A stretch of 64,000 bases of DNA from Heterostelium multicystogenum (Eukaryota; Evosea; Eumycetozoa; Acytosteliales; Acytosteliaceae), in the NCBI GenBank assembly GCA_003667245.1, contig RCNN01000154.1:1-64000 (forward strand). The letters run 5' to 3'. Every line of letters starts with the position of its first letter. Position 1 is the first letter of the stretch. Shown here piece after piece: positions 11,715-24,486 of this stretch. Position numbers and translations under genes: made by a program. The notes beneath the pieces are model-generated. The model was not told where the DNA came from, ran no database searches, and was given only the letters and a program-made list of their open reading frames with translations.

Positions 11715-14700
11715 ATGTTTAAATAATAATTTCAACAACTCTATTCTAAAACCAATACAGCACCAGCAACAGCAGCAACAACCACAACAACAGAAACCAC
11801 AATTAACCTTCAACAAACAGTCATTCTTCACATCTATTAATAATAGTGCTAATCATGTAAGCCATAGCCGATTTGGTGGTAGCAGTGATAGCAACAGCAA
11901 TAGTAATAATAATAATACTATATTGGACCCATTTGGAAATGGTATTATAATATCAAGTTCATTGAAGAAACCAGGCAGCAGATCTTCTAATAGCAACAAT
12001 ACCACAAAAAACAATAATAGTAATATTAGTAGATTTCTAAACAAACATCCACCACAACATCAACAACAACAAATAATACAACCACCAAAGACAAATACAA
12101 CAAATAATAGCAATATCAATAGCAATGATAATGTAGTTTCTCTCATTGATGATTCTGATGGTTTTGAATTTGATTTCGGCGAAGAACTTGTATCAGTAAG
12201 TACCACCACGACTACGACTACAACTGGCTCCACAACTGCATCTACTTCGACCAATGGATCAAAGATTCATAGCAAAACACCTGCTACGACTACAAGTAAT
12301 GATGGGAGAAAGTATTCCGGGGACATCCCACCTCAGTTTCAATTTTCCCCCCATTGAAGACGATCGATTACAGGAGCCTGATTTAGAAGCTATGAAAACC
12401 TTTATTTACCCATCCAATATGACGAGGAGAGACTATCAATACAATATTGTTTCCAATGCTATCTATAAAAACACACTTGTATGTCTGCCTACTGGTTTAG
12501 GTAAGACTTTCATTGCTTCTGTCGTAATGCTGAACTTCTATCGTTGGTTTCCAAAGTCAAAGATTATATTTATGGTTCATTCGCGTCCCTTGGTGACCCA
12601 GCAGATGGCTGCATTCCATTCAATCACTGGTTTACCTCTCACAGAATCGATACAACTGACTGGTAATGTAAAGCCTGAGGGAAGAACTCGACTTTGGCAG
12701 GAAAAGAGAGTATTCTTCATCACTCCACAGATTCTCGACAAAGATATAGAAGCAGGTAGATGCGATCCTTCAAACATCAGTCTGGTGGTTGTCGACGAGG
12801 CACACAAAGCAACGGGTGATTTTGCATATTGTACATCTATACACTTGATCGCAAGGCATACGCGATATTTTTAGAATTCTTGCACTTACTGCATCGCCAG
12901 GTAGCAAGAAAGACGCTGTACAAAAAGTTCTCAGTAATCTACTCATTTCGAACATGGACATACGTACAGAAAACTCACTTGATATTGCCCCATATGTACA
13001 TAAGAAGTCAATTGAGGTAATAGTCGTTCCAGTTTCACAGGAGATCAATACTCTCCTACAGCTTTTGGAAAAGGTTCAAAGAATTACATATAATAATATT
13101 CAAGGCTACATAAAGAAGCCACTAAGTGAAGTAAGCCATCAGATATATATTGTTGTGAGTGATTTGCACTTTACTAACTAAATCTTCATCAAATCAAGTG
13201 TATTCCATCTTATGCCATTAAACAAATGCAACTATATCACTCAATGAACAACTATCAAGTTGGATATAGCTTTTCAGGTATTGTCGTATCTTCTGAATGC
13301 ATCAACAACTCTTGTTAAACATGGAATGGCAAGATTCATGGATGTGCTGGACCAAATTAAGCAACCAAAGAAAATGACAAAGCCTATCAAAGAAATTTTA
13401 CAGTCAGTTCAATGGGCAAATCTACTTACACACGTAACATCCATGAATGGAAATCTTACACATGGAAAGATTGTTAAGCTAGGTGAAGTTGTAATTGACC
13501 ATTTCAGTATGTTATTTTTGATTTAGACTGCTTTTGATATGTTTATTGACACTATTGATCATTCACAGAAAACTCAAAGGAAGCATCTACCAGAGTTATG
13601 ATATTCGTTGATTTCAAATCTGCTGTCAAAGAGATTGTAGACTATCTTGGAAAACTTAGCTCACTCATCAAAGTCATGGAGTTCTATGGCCAATCTGACT
13701 CTAAAGGTCGTGCAAAAGGACTTAAACAAAGCGAACAGGCATCAATTCTCACTAGATTTAGATCTGGCTCCTACAACACCTTGGTCACAACATGTATTGG
13801 TGAAGAAGGTCTTGATTTTGGTGAGGTAGACCTCATTGTCTGCTTTGACACACCACAATCAACCGTTAGAAATATTCAGCGTATGGGAAGAACAGGTAGA
13901 AAGAGAAACGGAAGATGTGTGATTTTACTGTCTGAAGGCTCTGAAGAGTCAATTTACAATAGCTCAGTGATGAAGCTCGATTCAATTTTGAAATATGCAA
14001 ATAGCTACACCTACTATCATTCTGAGCGTATGGTGATTGGTAATCCACAAGCAGAACACACCGAAATTCAGCCAGTGCTAATGGAAGACAACAGCACAAC
14101 ATCAGCTGCCAAAAGCAAATCAAAGGCTTCGTCCAGCTATGTTTACAGGAGAACAACTCAGATACCTTCAAAAACAACTACCAAATCAATGATACTACCA
14201 TCCAAACAAAACTGAATATAGAGAGATGGATTCCTATGAACTCAATACCAACACAAACTCACATGATCGATCACTCTGATAGATCACTTCTAATGATTAG
14301 CATACTTGATATGATACAGAGCACAAAAAATGGACGAGCTAAACGATATAAGAGATCAACTCAATGAGTATCAACGCACTGGTGTACCACCACCAAAACC
14401 AACACTATCACCGAAGAAACACCAATCTAAAGAATATCAAAACCAATACCATCAAGATGACCCTATGATTCTTGACCTAAGATCACCCTCTCCCAAACCA
14501 ACTGTACAATATTCTCCACCCACAAACTCCTCGAAACATCAACCTCTACAAATTCCCGATACGATTGACTTGGATTGTCATGTACCAAACCAAATTGGTG
14601 CAGGAGATGAATTCGACTTTGATTTTGGCATGGATTATAGTGACAATGAAGACAAATCAACAACAATTACAATACCCAATATACACAACCCAACACCGCT

Positions 14701-15850
14701 ACTCAACCTAGAAAGCTTCTTACCTGTTGGTATTGAAATGACTATATCCCCAGTTATTACGGATGTATTAATTATTCCCGCTCCTCCACCTATTCCAACG
14801 GCTGTTGCAAAGAAAATAGTGAGTCAGAAAGAAGCCCTCATTGTTCTTAATGAGGCTAAACGATTGCTAAACTCCAATATTGACTATGGAAATTTGTTAA
14901 ATGGACAAACAACTTCTACTTCAACTGATAAACCTCAAACTAAGCATGTATCAGATCCAAGCTCATCTCCACTGGATATATCTTTTAATACCCCCAAGGA
15001 GAAATCATCATCAAGAATATTCAAGAGAGTGAATATTTCTCCGATTGGTGTCAAGGACAAAGGAAGTAAGCCAAGCGGGCTCAAGAACATAAAGAAACCA
15101 TCATCAGACTCTGGATACGCAAGCCCAAAGAAAAAACCAAAGAAAAATAGTGTACTGGATTTCTTTGATAATGAAGCAGAAGATGAGGACAACGATGAAA
15201 GCATGATGGAGACATCAGATATGGATGAATATGATACCGATGATTCGTTTATATGCGACTCAAGTACAGACCAATCACAAGAAGATTCAATGGATCAGGA
15301 AGTTGGAAGCAAGAGAAAGAAACCATCTATGCAGTCCATCTATATGCAGTCCCTTCTCAGCCAAAACGCAGACCAATTTGGATTCTCAAGACGAACTGGA
15401 ACTGCTTACAAACTAAAATTAGGAAAGAACAGTTTCTTAAACCCAGAAAACTACAATCATAATCCAATAATGGAATCCTCAATCGAAAAGGAAAGTGAGA
15501 ACGGAGAGGAAAATGATGATGACGATGAAGCAATGGTAGATAACAGACCACTCACTGAAATTGAACAAGACGAGGATCGTGATACTGATGAGGAAATTGA
15601 AAGTACTCAGCCATCAGAACAACAACATGAAGGAGAACCAATGCTCAATTTAGCTCTCAAGAAGCACGATCTAATTCAACTATCCAGAAGCTCAACAACA
15701 ATTATCAAAGACAACAGCAACAACGATAAAATTGATGAAAGTGAAACACCGGAATTAAAGAGGAGAGGATCATCAACATTCAACTCTGAGTTCAACGTCA
15801 ATGTTTGGACAGGTGACTTAGATCAGGATGGTGATGCCAATTGGTTTTAA
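11715..15850 (+). CDS. fancm: FANCM/MPH1 family DNA translocase (DEAH helicase)
   Basis: ATP-dependent DNA remodeller that acts on stalled forks and anchors the Fanconi core complex in animals. Exons 11715-13154, 13199-13506 and 13569-15850. Visible motifs: RDYQYNIV, Walker A LPTGLGKT, DEAH box VVDEAHKA, motif III LALTASPG, motif V region EEGLDFGEVDLIV, motif VI QRMGRTGRKRNG, then the FANCM-typical MIDHSDRS segment after the helicase core. The N-terminus (Gln/Asn-rich) and the roughly 500-residue C-terminus (acidic, Ser-rich, ending WTGDLDQDGDANWF) are low complexity. No ERCC4 nuclease-like domain is present, as in yeast and plants. Six one-base indels break the frame (near 11721, 12343-12354, 12868, 13271, 14208 and 14320); each correction lands on conserved FANCM sequence. 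ATG 11715 requires the first correction. KNSVLDFF in the tail resembles a PCNA-binding box. Confidence 0.87.
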
Positions 15851-16411
15851 CCAACCTTGTAATCAAGTCCGACCAATCCAACACGACTATCCACCTTACA
15901 GTCTACAGCTTCATACTACCATATAGAAATTCACCATAATTACTTTACTCCAACACTTTCACATAATTAAACATCATCAACAATGAAATGCATTGTCTTA
16001 ATCAGTAATTCAATCCATCTATTGTCAGCAATACCAACAAAACCACCACTTCCCAACTTACCACTAAAAGAAAACAACACAACACCAACAACACAATACA
16101 CCACGACAACAAACAAGATTTTTATTTACTTTATTTGAGAGATGATGAGTGGCAAGTGGTGTGTTGTGTGTTGTGTTGGATTGGGAATAGTTTCAAATAT
16201 TCGAATCTATCATATAAAAAGCGAACCCCATCATAACAATCTATCTGTACAAATTAAATTTCAATTATTTTATTTTTTATTAATTATTTTGATTTATTTT
16301 TTTAAATTTTATTTTTTTGATTTGTTTTTTTTTTTCACTTTTGAACTTGAACAACAACATCGAAATTTTTTCATTCTATTTTATCTTATCTCATTATTAC
16401 ATTAAATAACA
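15851..16411. promoter_or_regulatory. intergenic; oligo-dT promoter of cyclophilin gene
   Basis: After the fancm stop the DNA is CA-rich up to about 16120, then turns into long T tracts (16260-16340) directly before the cyclophilin start. This is the typical strong-promoter layout of dictyostelids. No gene seen. Confidence 0.5.
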
Positions 16412-17099
16412 ATGGCAAACCCAAGAGTTTTCTTCGATATCACCATCAACCAAGCCCCAGCTGGACGTATCATCTTCGAAGTAGGTTAAGTTTGCATTTC
16501 TGGCAGAATTCATTTCCATATCCGAAATTGTTGGTCATCGATATTAATATCATCTATCACTGTTGTTGTTGTTGTTATAGTTGTTCGCTGATGTTGTCCC
16601 AAAGACTGCTGAGAACTTCAGAGCTCTCTGCACTGGTGAGAAGGGTGTCGGTAAATCCGGTAAGCCACTCCACTTCAAGGGTAGCTCATTCCACAGAATT
16701 ATTCCAAACTTCATGCTCCAAGGTGGTGACTTCACCCGTGGTAACGGTACTGGTGGTGAGTCCATCTACGGTGATAAGTTCGCTGATGAGAACTTCAAGT
16801 TAAAGCACTCTGGTCCAGGATGCTTGTCCATGGCCAACGCTGGTCCAAACACCAACGGTAAGTAATCACTCATAACTTTCACTTCATCACAACTCAAATA
16901 ATAACATTGCATTCCGATCTCATCTTTAGGATCCCAATTCTTCATCTGCACTGTTGATACCCCATGGTTGGACAACAAGCACACTGTCTTCGGTAAGGTT
17001 GTCGAGGGTATGCCAATCGTCAAGGAAATCGAGAAGAAGGGTTCCCAATCCGGAAAGCCATCTGCTGTTGTCACCATCGCCAACTGTGGTCAACTTTAA
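16412..17099 (+). CDS. ppiA: cyclophilin A, peptidyl-prolyl cis-trans isomerase
   Basis: Cytosolic proline isomerase, the cyclosporin target. Exons 16412-16480, 16581-16857 and 16930-17099 join cleanly and give about 171 residues, the usual length. Seen in order: [20 protein letters not shown], the active-site segment [17 protein letters not shown] (catalytic Arg), [21 protein letters not shown], and [13 protein letters not shown] with the conserved Trp and His. No frameshift, strong codon bias and an oligo-dT promoter all indicate a highly expressed housekeeping gene. No signal peptide or organellar targeting is seen, so it is the cytosolic form. Confidence 0.96.
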
Positions 17100-20000
17100 A
17101 TAAACACATTCCCTTAATTTTAAACTATAAATTGTTTATTTTTCTATTTATTTTATTGTATGTATTCTTATCAATATAAAAAAATATATGATCATCACAC
17201 CACACAAAGGTGGATTTTAAAAAATTTTCAGTTTTTGTCAATTCACTGATTTTTTTTTGATGATCATTTTTTGTTTTGCTCAATTTTGATTCAAAGTATT
17301 GGTGAAAACCAAAACCAAAACAAATTCAAAAAAAAAGGTTCCACAAAGAGAAAAACTACCCCTTGCTCACACTCATAGGTTCTTCGAATGATTGGCTTGG
17401 CTTATTTGTTTACTATACTTTGAATATATGTTTGATGTACTTTGAAAACATTTATAAGAGAAAGTGTAACCCATACTTTGAAACAACTAATAACTTACGG
17501 TTTTAAATCGTATTTCATGGTTTCTTTGAGAATATTCTTCAGCTAATCTAAAAATTTTACCAAATCGAGGATGGGTTGACAGTCCATTCTATGAAGACCA
17601 TTCACAATCTACTTGATCTATGAACTAAATAACTTGAAATATTATTTTATTTAGAATAAATAGTATTTGTCCTTTCACAAACAACTGGGACTGAATTGTA
17701 TTGTTTAACAATTCTATGTGTTACATTTTTATTTTGTACCGAAGTTGAATCATCGTCAACAAACAACAAAGACAGATAGAAATAATATCTACAAAGATAT
17801 ACTACCTGTTTTTGTTAGACAATCTTAAAAAAAAAAAAAAAAAAATAATAACAACATATTATAATAGTAATCTTTCAAGCTTAAAAATAGAAAATAATGG
17901 ACAGATAATAATATCCTCTGTGAGAGAATAGCAGAGCTCAAGACTGTTGATCAATAGTTTTAAAAAGCATTCTATTTGGAACTCCTTCAAAATCTAGAAT
18001 AGTATTATTATCAATCTTATCAGCCTCATTATTTAGAATAGTATAGCAAATAGAATAGAATATGAATAATATAGGAGACAAAATAACAATAGATATCATG
18101 AATTCATTAATATATTTTTTTAATTAGACTTCTACATCATAAAATTCAAGTAGTTTCTAGAGAGAAGATAATTCAAGGAGGTTAAAAGATAGGCTCAGTT
18201 CATCTGACATTGAAAATAGTTTGGATTCAGAAAATAAATCATTTTCAAGGTCTTGTTTGAAAAGGATGAATCAGTCCTATAAGGAAATACTCAGAAAATG
18301 AATTCATTTAATAAATCAAAATTCACACATATCCTTCCATTGTGATCAAAGAATTATTAATCTTATATCGAGTAGTGGAGAGTGTGGTGTGTGTTTTTTG
18401 TGGAGTTGTGTGGTCCTTCCTGACAAAGCATTCTTCAAACTCACGACAATCTTACCCCTCACACACCACACAGATCACACTTTGTTTGAAATCCTTTTTA
18501 AAAACTTCACTTTGAAAACTTTTTTTTTGAAATTGGGGTGCGAGTCTTCCAAAAAATTGGAACTGTGTCAACACATGGTATCTGAAAATTGAATTTTTGC
18601 AAAAAAACTTTCACTATAGTCAACATTAAACACCATTTTTTTGAAAAACAAAAACAAATTCGTCAAAAACAGTGGGTTTGTGCCAGAGATTTCAGCAACT
18701 TTGTGAGACATCCACAAAACTTGCAAATTTGTCAAGGAAATGATGTATTGATCAGAGGAACAGAAAAATAAATGAGTACATTGGATGACTTTGGTTCCAA
18801 CAATAGTAGTTGATGCTGTAATTAGTTCTATCAAATCATTTCAACTGCATCTGCATTGCATACAAATAACTTACTACAACTGTAAATATTCAAAAATAAC
18901 TACTGGGTTAACTTTGTGTCTTTAACATACATACATACATACACACTATACATACACATACATCATACATACATATACTAATAATAACAACATATACTGT
19001 TTATACACACCACACCTCTATATCATTTCAATTCAACTAATTGATTAATCATTGAATCATGAATGAATGAATGAATGAATGAATGCATAGATACATTATT
19101 ATCTTTGAATATAACATCAAAACTTCACCTTAATAATAGAGTTTGATTACTCAATAAATTAATCAATCAATAAATTAGCATGAAATTTTAATTAAAATTA
19201 ACACCCTAAAATCACAATCAGCTATATAAAAATTTTGCAAAGCACACATGTCCTTGGAAACATCACCAAGTTCACCCAAGATTTTATTTTTGATCATAGA
19301 CATAAAAAAAGAGAATCGAAAAATACAAAATGGGGTTGGTGTTTTTTAAAGTTTGCAAAGAAAATTATTTTAACCTTTGATTAGAGTGTGGTGCTCAAAC
19401 AACACACAAGTTGTTTTTAATCTTAAAATGTGTTCAGATACATCCCCATTCTATCTTTCCAATAGTTCATTTCCGTTTGATTGAAGGAGTGCGTCTTTTT
19501 TAGGTAGCCACCATACCATGTTGTTGATTGTGTGTCAGTTGCTGCATTTTAAAGTTTTCTTAATCCGCATTAAGTATCAATCAAATATGGAGTACAGTGC
19601 ACCAAAAAATGTGGTGCATCATCATATTTATTTACCAATGTATTAGAATAAATGTTGTTGTTGTTGTTGGAGAGCATTCTGACAGATCAATCAAAAGGTT
19701 GTTGGTTTAATTTACAAAGATGCAAACAAGACCAATCAAACACCTGACCATTCAATTCAAAAAGGTTAACAACATACTTTTCAGTTTGTTCAGTTTATCA
19801 CTTCCGCCGCAACTGTCATACTGTACTGTTGCTACTGGTGTTGTTGTTATTGTTAATGGAGCATTGATTGTTATATTAATATTTTCAGCATAAAGTTAAC
19901 CAAGTTGTAAATAATGATTATAATGCAGTTTTGCCAAAGTACTAACCATCCAACTAACCATCCTCCATTCATCCACAAATCCAATAATCTTTTTGTTTAA

Positions 20001-20390
20001 AATATTATTACACTATATAGTAGTATCATCACACATCACACACATAGCAGTACACAAATCTAACAACTCTGATTTAAAAGTTTGCCTCATTGTAATGGTT
20101 TAATCATAAGCATTCCACTGGCAGCCACAACATTTAAACACATTTCAGAATCCAACAACAGAACAGAATAAGAAGGTTTTTAAAAAACAAACAAACATTT
20201 CAAGTTTAATGTTTTCCATCCATCATTTGAAGAGGACTTTGTTATTACATCGATAGGTAAGATATGAAATGATTGATATTTAGAATAGGACATTCCTCTC
20301 TAGATTTCACTGTACTAATAGAAAATATTGTTTTCTGCTTTTGTTTGTTTCCACTGGAATTTCTCTATCAACTATTTTCCTCTAGGCAAT
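17100..20390. other. 3.3 kb gene-free region
   Basis: No protein gene could be supported. It holds a 20-A run at 17828-17847, a 12-bp inverted repeat (18382-18393 with 18460-18471), CATA repeats near 18930-18975, a seven-unit GAAT/ATGA repeat at 19060-19085, and the 5' flank of the ASG1-like gene, whose last intron-like acceptor (TTTTCCTCTAG) lies just before the start codon. The open frame 18389-18592 has no recognisable content. Confidence 0.55.
18382..18471. repeat. 12-bp inverted repeat, 66-bp spacer
   Basis: GTGTGGTGTGTG at 18382-18393 is the exact reverse complement of 18460-18471. The enclosed sequence is less AT-rich than the surroundings, so a structured transcript is possible, but nothing in it matches a known RNA. 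Confidence 0.6.
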
Positions 20391-22604
20391 ATGTCAAATC
20401 CTTCAATGCCTACCTCAAACAATAAAACTTCAAAACAACAACCCAATCTTCATTTAAATATACAACAACCACTTCAACCACAACCACCACAAATAGCTGT
20501 ACCTCCTCAATTGTATCCAATCCATCACTCGCCTATTTTAATACCAGCACCAATTCCACAAACCTCACCTACTACCAATCAAATTATCAGGAATAAAATA
20601 CTAAACAAAAGCGGATCTACTTCACCTGTATTGTATCCACAGTCACCAATGTCTTCCGCCATGATACCACCATATTTTACAGCACAGCCACAGCCAACTT
20701 TGTCGCCAACTCTGAACTCACCACATATGAAGCCATATCAATTGGTGAGTTATGATTCCTACAGACGTCCCGATGGCACCTATCCTCCACAGATCCCATA
20801 CCAACCAGAAATGTTTCAGCCATACCCATATCCCAATGTTTATTACCCATATCCAGTCTTCCCAAATTGGAGTCCAAGAATGTATGATACTGTAGCATAT
20901 CCAAATCCATCTTTTCGTGACATCACCGATTCCCCAGCTTCATTCACCGACATCAAGTTGAAGCCTTCCAACTTCTCAGCCACCAAGCTAATCATTGGTG
21001 AGTGGGAGGTCAGTGGTACTTTCCAAGCTGACATTGTGGCCAAGTTTTATTTCACAAAGAAGCAAATTGTTTGGGAGCTATTGAAAGTTAGTGTAAAGAG
21101 TAAAATAGTCATTTGTTTTGCCGATGTTACAGCATTGGTGTAAGTAGTCAAATATTTTTAAAGCATTTACAATTTATTAATTCTCTTTCAAATTAATTCT
21201 AGTGTGGAGAATCTAAGTGATGATATGACTTCTCTGACAGTCGAGATTTCCAAGCGTCCAAAATTCTACAAAGAAATCAATCCACAACCAAAGAAGAATA
21301 CCATGTGGGGCTCAACGGAAGATTTTTCTCCAAATTGCCAGGCCTCAGTATACAGACGTCATACCTTGCACTTTAAGAAATCATCACTTGCCAAGAACTT
21401 GGAGAAACTACAACAGTCGGATCAAAAGTTAAGACAACTGCTTATTTTTAACCAATTTACTACAGATGATGTCTATTTGCCTGGAGAGAATCCAAGTTCA
21501 CCCGATTACTATTTGAATAGCCAGGAGAAAAAGAGTAGTTCCTCAACTACAACAACAGATATTGCACACTCTCCACTTACCCACAGCCATGGCAGTCTAG
21601 CTGGAACATTGGATAATTCCAGTGCAAATGTTGTCCCTCAATCCCCTGTAACATCGTCGCCCTACTCTAATCCATCTTCTGACTTAGGTTATGCAGCCAA
21701 TACAAACAACGGAAGTGATGACTTAACTGGATCTGAATCCAAATTGCTTACTTGTATTCCATATCCTGGATACTACGGAATGAGCTCGTCGATCTACTCA
21801 CCATCCTATACCAATATTCAAGTGAACCCATCTATCGGTCAGTCCGGTCAATCGCCAACAACATCATCGCAGTCACATTTGCTACAAATGGTTCAGGTCT
21901 CGCAGCAGTTACCACCAACCGCTAGCACAAGTAACAACACTACACCTCTCCCCAATACTCCGACCGCGGTCACGAACGAAATTGACTCACAAAAATGTAT
22001 TACTACAACTACTACTACCACCACAAATGTACCTTCTGCCATCACTTCCACTACTACCGAATCGTTGATCTCTATCGTAGATCAATATAACAGTCTACAC
22101 TCCTCAACGACTGAGCCAAATCAAGCCAACTCAACGACACAACCTCTGGCATCTTCAGTAGTACCCTCCAGTTTCTTAAATTATAATTTTTCCACATCGC
22201 AACAGGCACAGCAACCATCTCTTATAAACCAAGTACCAATATTTAATTATCATCCATCCATCGCCAATTTACCCAATTCCTCCTTAACACAACAACAACA
22301 ACAAACACTTTCAAATCCTAGTAGTACCAATTATCAACCAATACCGATCGATCAACAACAACAACAACAATCACAACAACAACCACAAATTCAATTTAGT
22401 AATATTACAGGCATGTCTCAACCAAATCTTTTTAACAACCAAGCATACACTCCGCACAGTTTGCTTCCACTCAATGTAACCAATTTTATTAATCAACCGA
22501 CAGAAACTATTCCAAAAACCAACAGCCATTTATCATTATCAAGTAACAGACACCATCCTTATTCTCCAAATCCTACAACAGGGATCACTGAAGATGACAA
22601 CTAA
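20391..22604 (+). CDS. ASG1-like (ALTERED SEED GERMINATION 1-like) domain protein
   Basis: Exons 20391-21139 and 21203-22604. The N-terminus is a Pro/Gln/Tyr-rich disordered region. The folded part spans the intron: ATKLIIGEWEVSGTFQADIV, FYFTKKQIVWELL, KIVICFADVTALVVENL, then RPKFYKEINPQPKKNTMWG, DFSPNCQASVYRRHTLHF and LAKNLEKLQQSDQKLRQL. These blocks match the conserved region of plant ASG1-type proteins, including the NPQP-K-TLW signature and the CDHRL-like ending. The C-terminus of about 350 residues is Ser/Thr/Gln-rich. Plant ASG1 is a stress/ABA-linked protein; a molecular role is unproven and a transcription-related one is only a guess. ATG 20391 follows a possible 5'-UTR intron acceptor; ATG 20328 is an alternative. 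Confidence 0.72.
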
Positions 22605-22693
22605 TATTAAATAAACATAGTTTTATTATTTTGTTAAATGGCGCGCGCAATGCTCTTGCTTTGATTTCTTTATTGTTTATTGAGAGTCATCAA

Positions 22694-23792
22694 TTAATTT
22701 GCATGCTTTTCTTTGATATCTCTGATTGTCTCAATTAAACCAACTTTACAGTCCTTTGCCGATTCGAATGGCTTGTCAAATGGAATACGAACGTCAAACC
22801 ACTCTTCAATACCTTTCTTTTTGGCGATGGCGTTCAGGCCATGAGAATCTACAAAATAAACAAAAGCTTCATCGATTCGAACGTCTCCGTATTGTTCGCA
22901 GATCAAACGAATCGATTCAATATGTTGGTTGTTGAGTGTCTCTATAATATCGCGACTGTCTACGGTCACGACGTCTGGTTTCGCTGCCTCGAAATCGGCG
23001 AGACTTACACGTGAAGTACCCTTTCGCTCGTAGTGATAGATGTCGGAAATGTCCATCTTGTAAAAATACATTGTCAGTGCTTTCGACCATACGTGTGGCA
23101 CCGGGGTGTTTCTTGAGAAATACTTTCTTTGCCTCTTTGAGTTCTGTTGCATCGGTCAGTGGGGTCATTCTACCACTGAGATTGACACGACTGAGTGCGT
23201 ATGCAGCGGGTGGACGCTCGACTGGTGTCAGTGGATATACCACCAGCGAAACTTTGCTGAAGTGTTTGAAATGCTTGATGTGTTGATCGTTTTGCTTGAG
23301 CATGATGATTGGGGTCAGTTTGTTGCCCTGCTCCAGCAGTCCATAGGGCACAATCGATCCGTAGACGGGCGATGAAGCCTCAGTCTCCATCTTTGCAAGC
23401 ATATTGACTGACGAAAGTGTACCAGATTTACGCATCAGCAGTAACGATCTACAAAACTCTGATCTACACAGTGGTGTGATGGATGGACCCATCTTATTTT
23501 CATCTTTAGGTATCTCACCACTGTACATATCCAAATACTTGTCACCGGTGCTTCCTTTAGGTGGTGGGGGAGCTGTAGTTGTTTTTGCATTTGCCGATGG
23601 CTGATTTGAGTTTACCAATTTCGATTTGATGTCTGTTGCACTGACTTTATCTTTTAGCGTGTTCTGACCACTACCACTGCTTGAACTAGATGAAAAGTAT
23701 CTTGATGGTGCAGCATGACTGCAATAGTAGAGTGATCTGTGAGTATTACAGTTATTTGTAATAGCTCTGATAACACTATTTAATCTAAACAT
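22694..23792 (-). CDS. mitochondrial HugZ/PNPOx-like FMN-binding split-barrel protein
   Basis: The N-terminus MFRLNSVIRAITNN with Arg/Ser-rich, acid-poor sequence looks like a mitochondrial presequence. The barrel begins at CRSLLLMRKSGTLSS, with SPVYGSIVPYGLL, and LTPIIMLKQNDQHIKHFKH, followed by KVSLVVYPLTP and ALSRVNLSG. The C-terminal part (YKMDISDIYHYERKGTSRV, then IIETLNNQHIESIRLICEQY) matches the DUF2470-type domain fused to PNPOx barrels in HugZ-like haem-related proteins and the plant glutamyl-tRNA-reductase-binding protein. One extra base in the five-A run 23062-23066 (plus strand) splits the frame between barrel and C-terminal domain. It is convergent with the ASG1-like gene, 89 bp apart. 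The substrate (haem or flavin related) is inferred from the family only. Confidence 0.75.
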
Positions 23793-24486
23793 AATCGTTA
23801 ACTATATGTTACAATAATATATGATTTTGCAGATTTTAGTTTTGGTGTGTTTAAAAGGAAAACATCATTGGAAATAATAAAAACAAAATCAACTTTTATT
23901 TTCTTACAATCATTTTGGTTTTGAATAACTCTTTATCTATTTAAGACAAAAAAAAAAAGATATCAATATCAGAGATAAATATTTTATCTATTTTTAAATC
24001 AAAAATTTATTATAGACTAATTCCTAGATAAAATTTTGAAAAGTGTAGATATCAAAACAATTTAATAAGTAATAGTAATTTAGTAAATAATATTCATTAT
24101 TGTGAATTTTATTCTTTTGTACAAATCAGTGAAATGTAGCAAGGGAATTCTTCTTTTGTTGAAAGGTTTTTTAAATCTCCCCAAAACTCTTCTTATTCTA
24201 GTGATGGTAAAAATTATTTTTAATCACCCCAAAAATGATCCTTCGTTGAAGTTTGTTATTTAAGTATGAAAGTTCAAGTTATCATTTACATTCTTGTAAA
24301 AAAAACATAAGAACTATTGTTAAAGAGGGAGGCACAAAATACAATATTTTTATTAATTTTAATAAAGGGTATTTCTGTTAAAAGAACCATAAATCTATGA
24401 AACTGATCATGGATGAGGGATTAATAAAATATAAATGATATTGAGTCTTTTGTTTTCGACATCATTATTGTTTTAAATTACTCAAA
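23793..24486. other. divergent promoter region
   Basis: A/T-rich spacer between the HugZ-like gene (minus) and the surface-protein gene (plus). No gene seen. Confidence 0.6.

Noticed and set aside
22636..22650. GGCGCGCGC patch as a CpG-type control element
   Set aside because: Nine bases only, in the short gap between two convergent genes; no supporting context.
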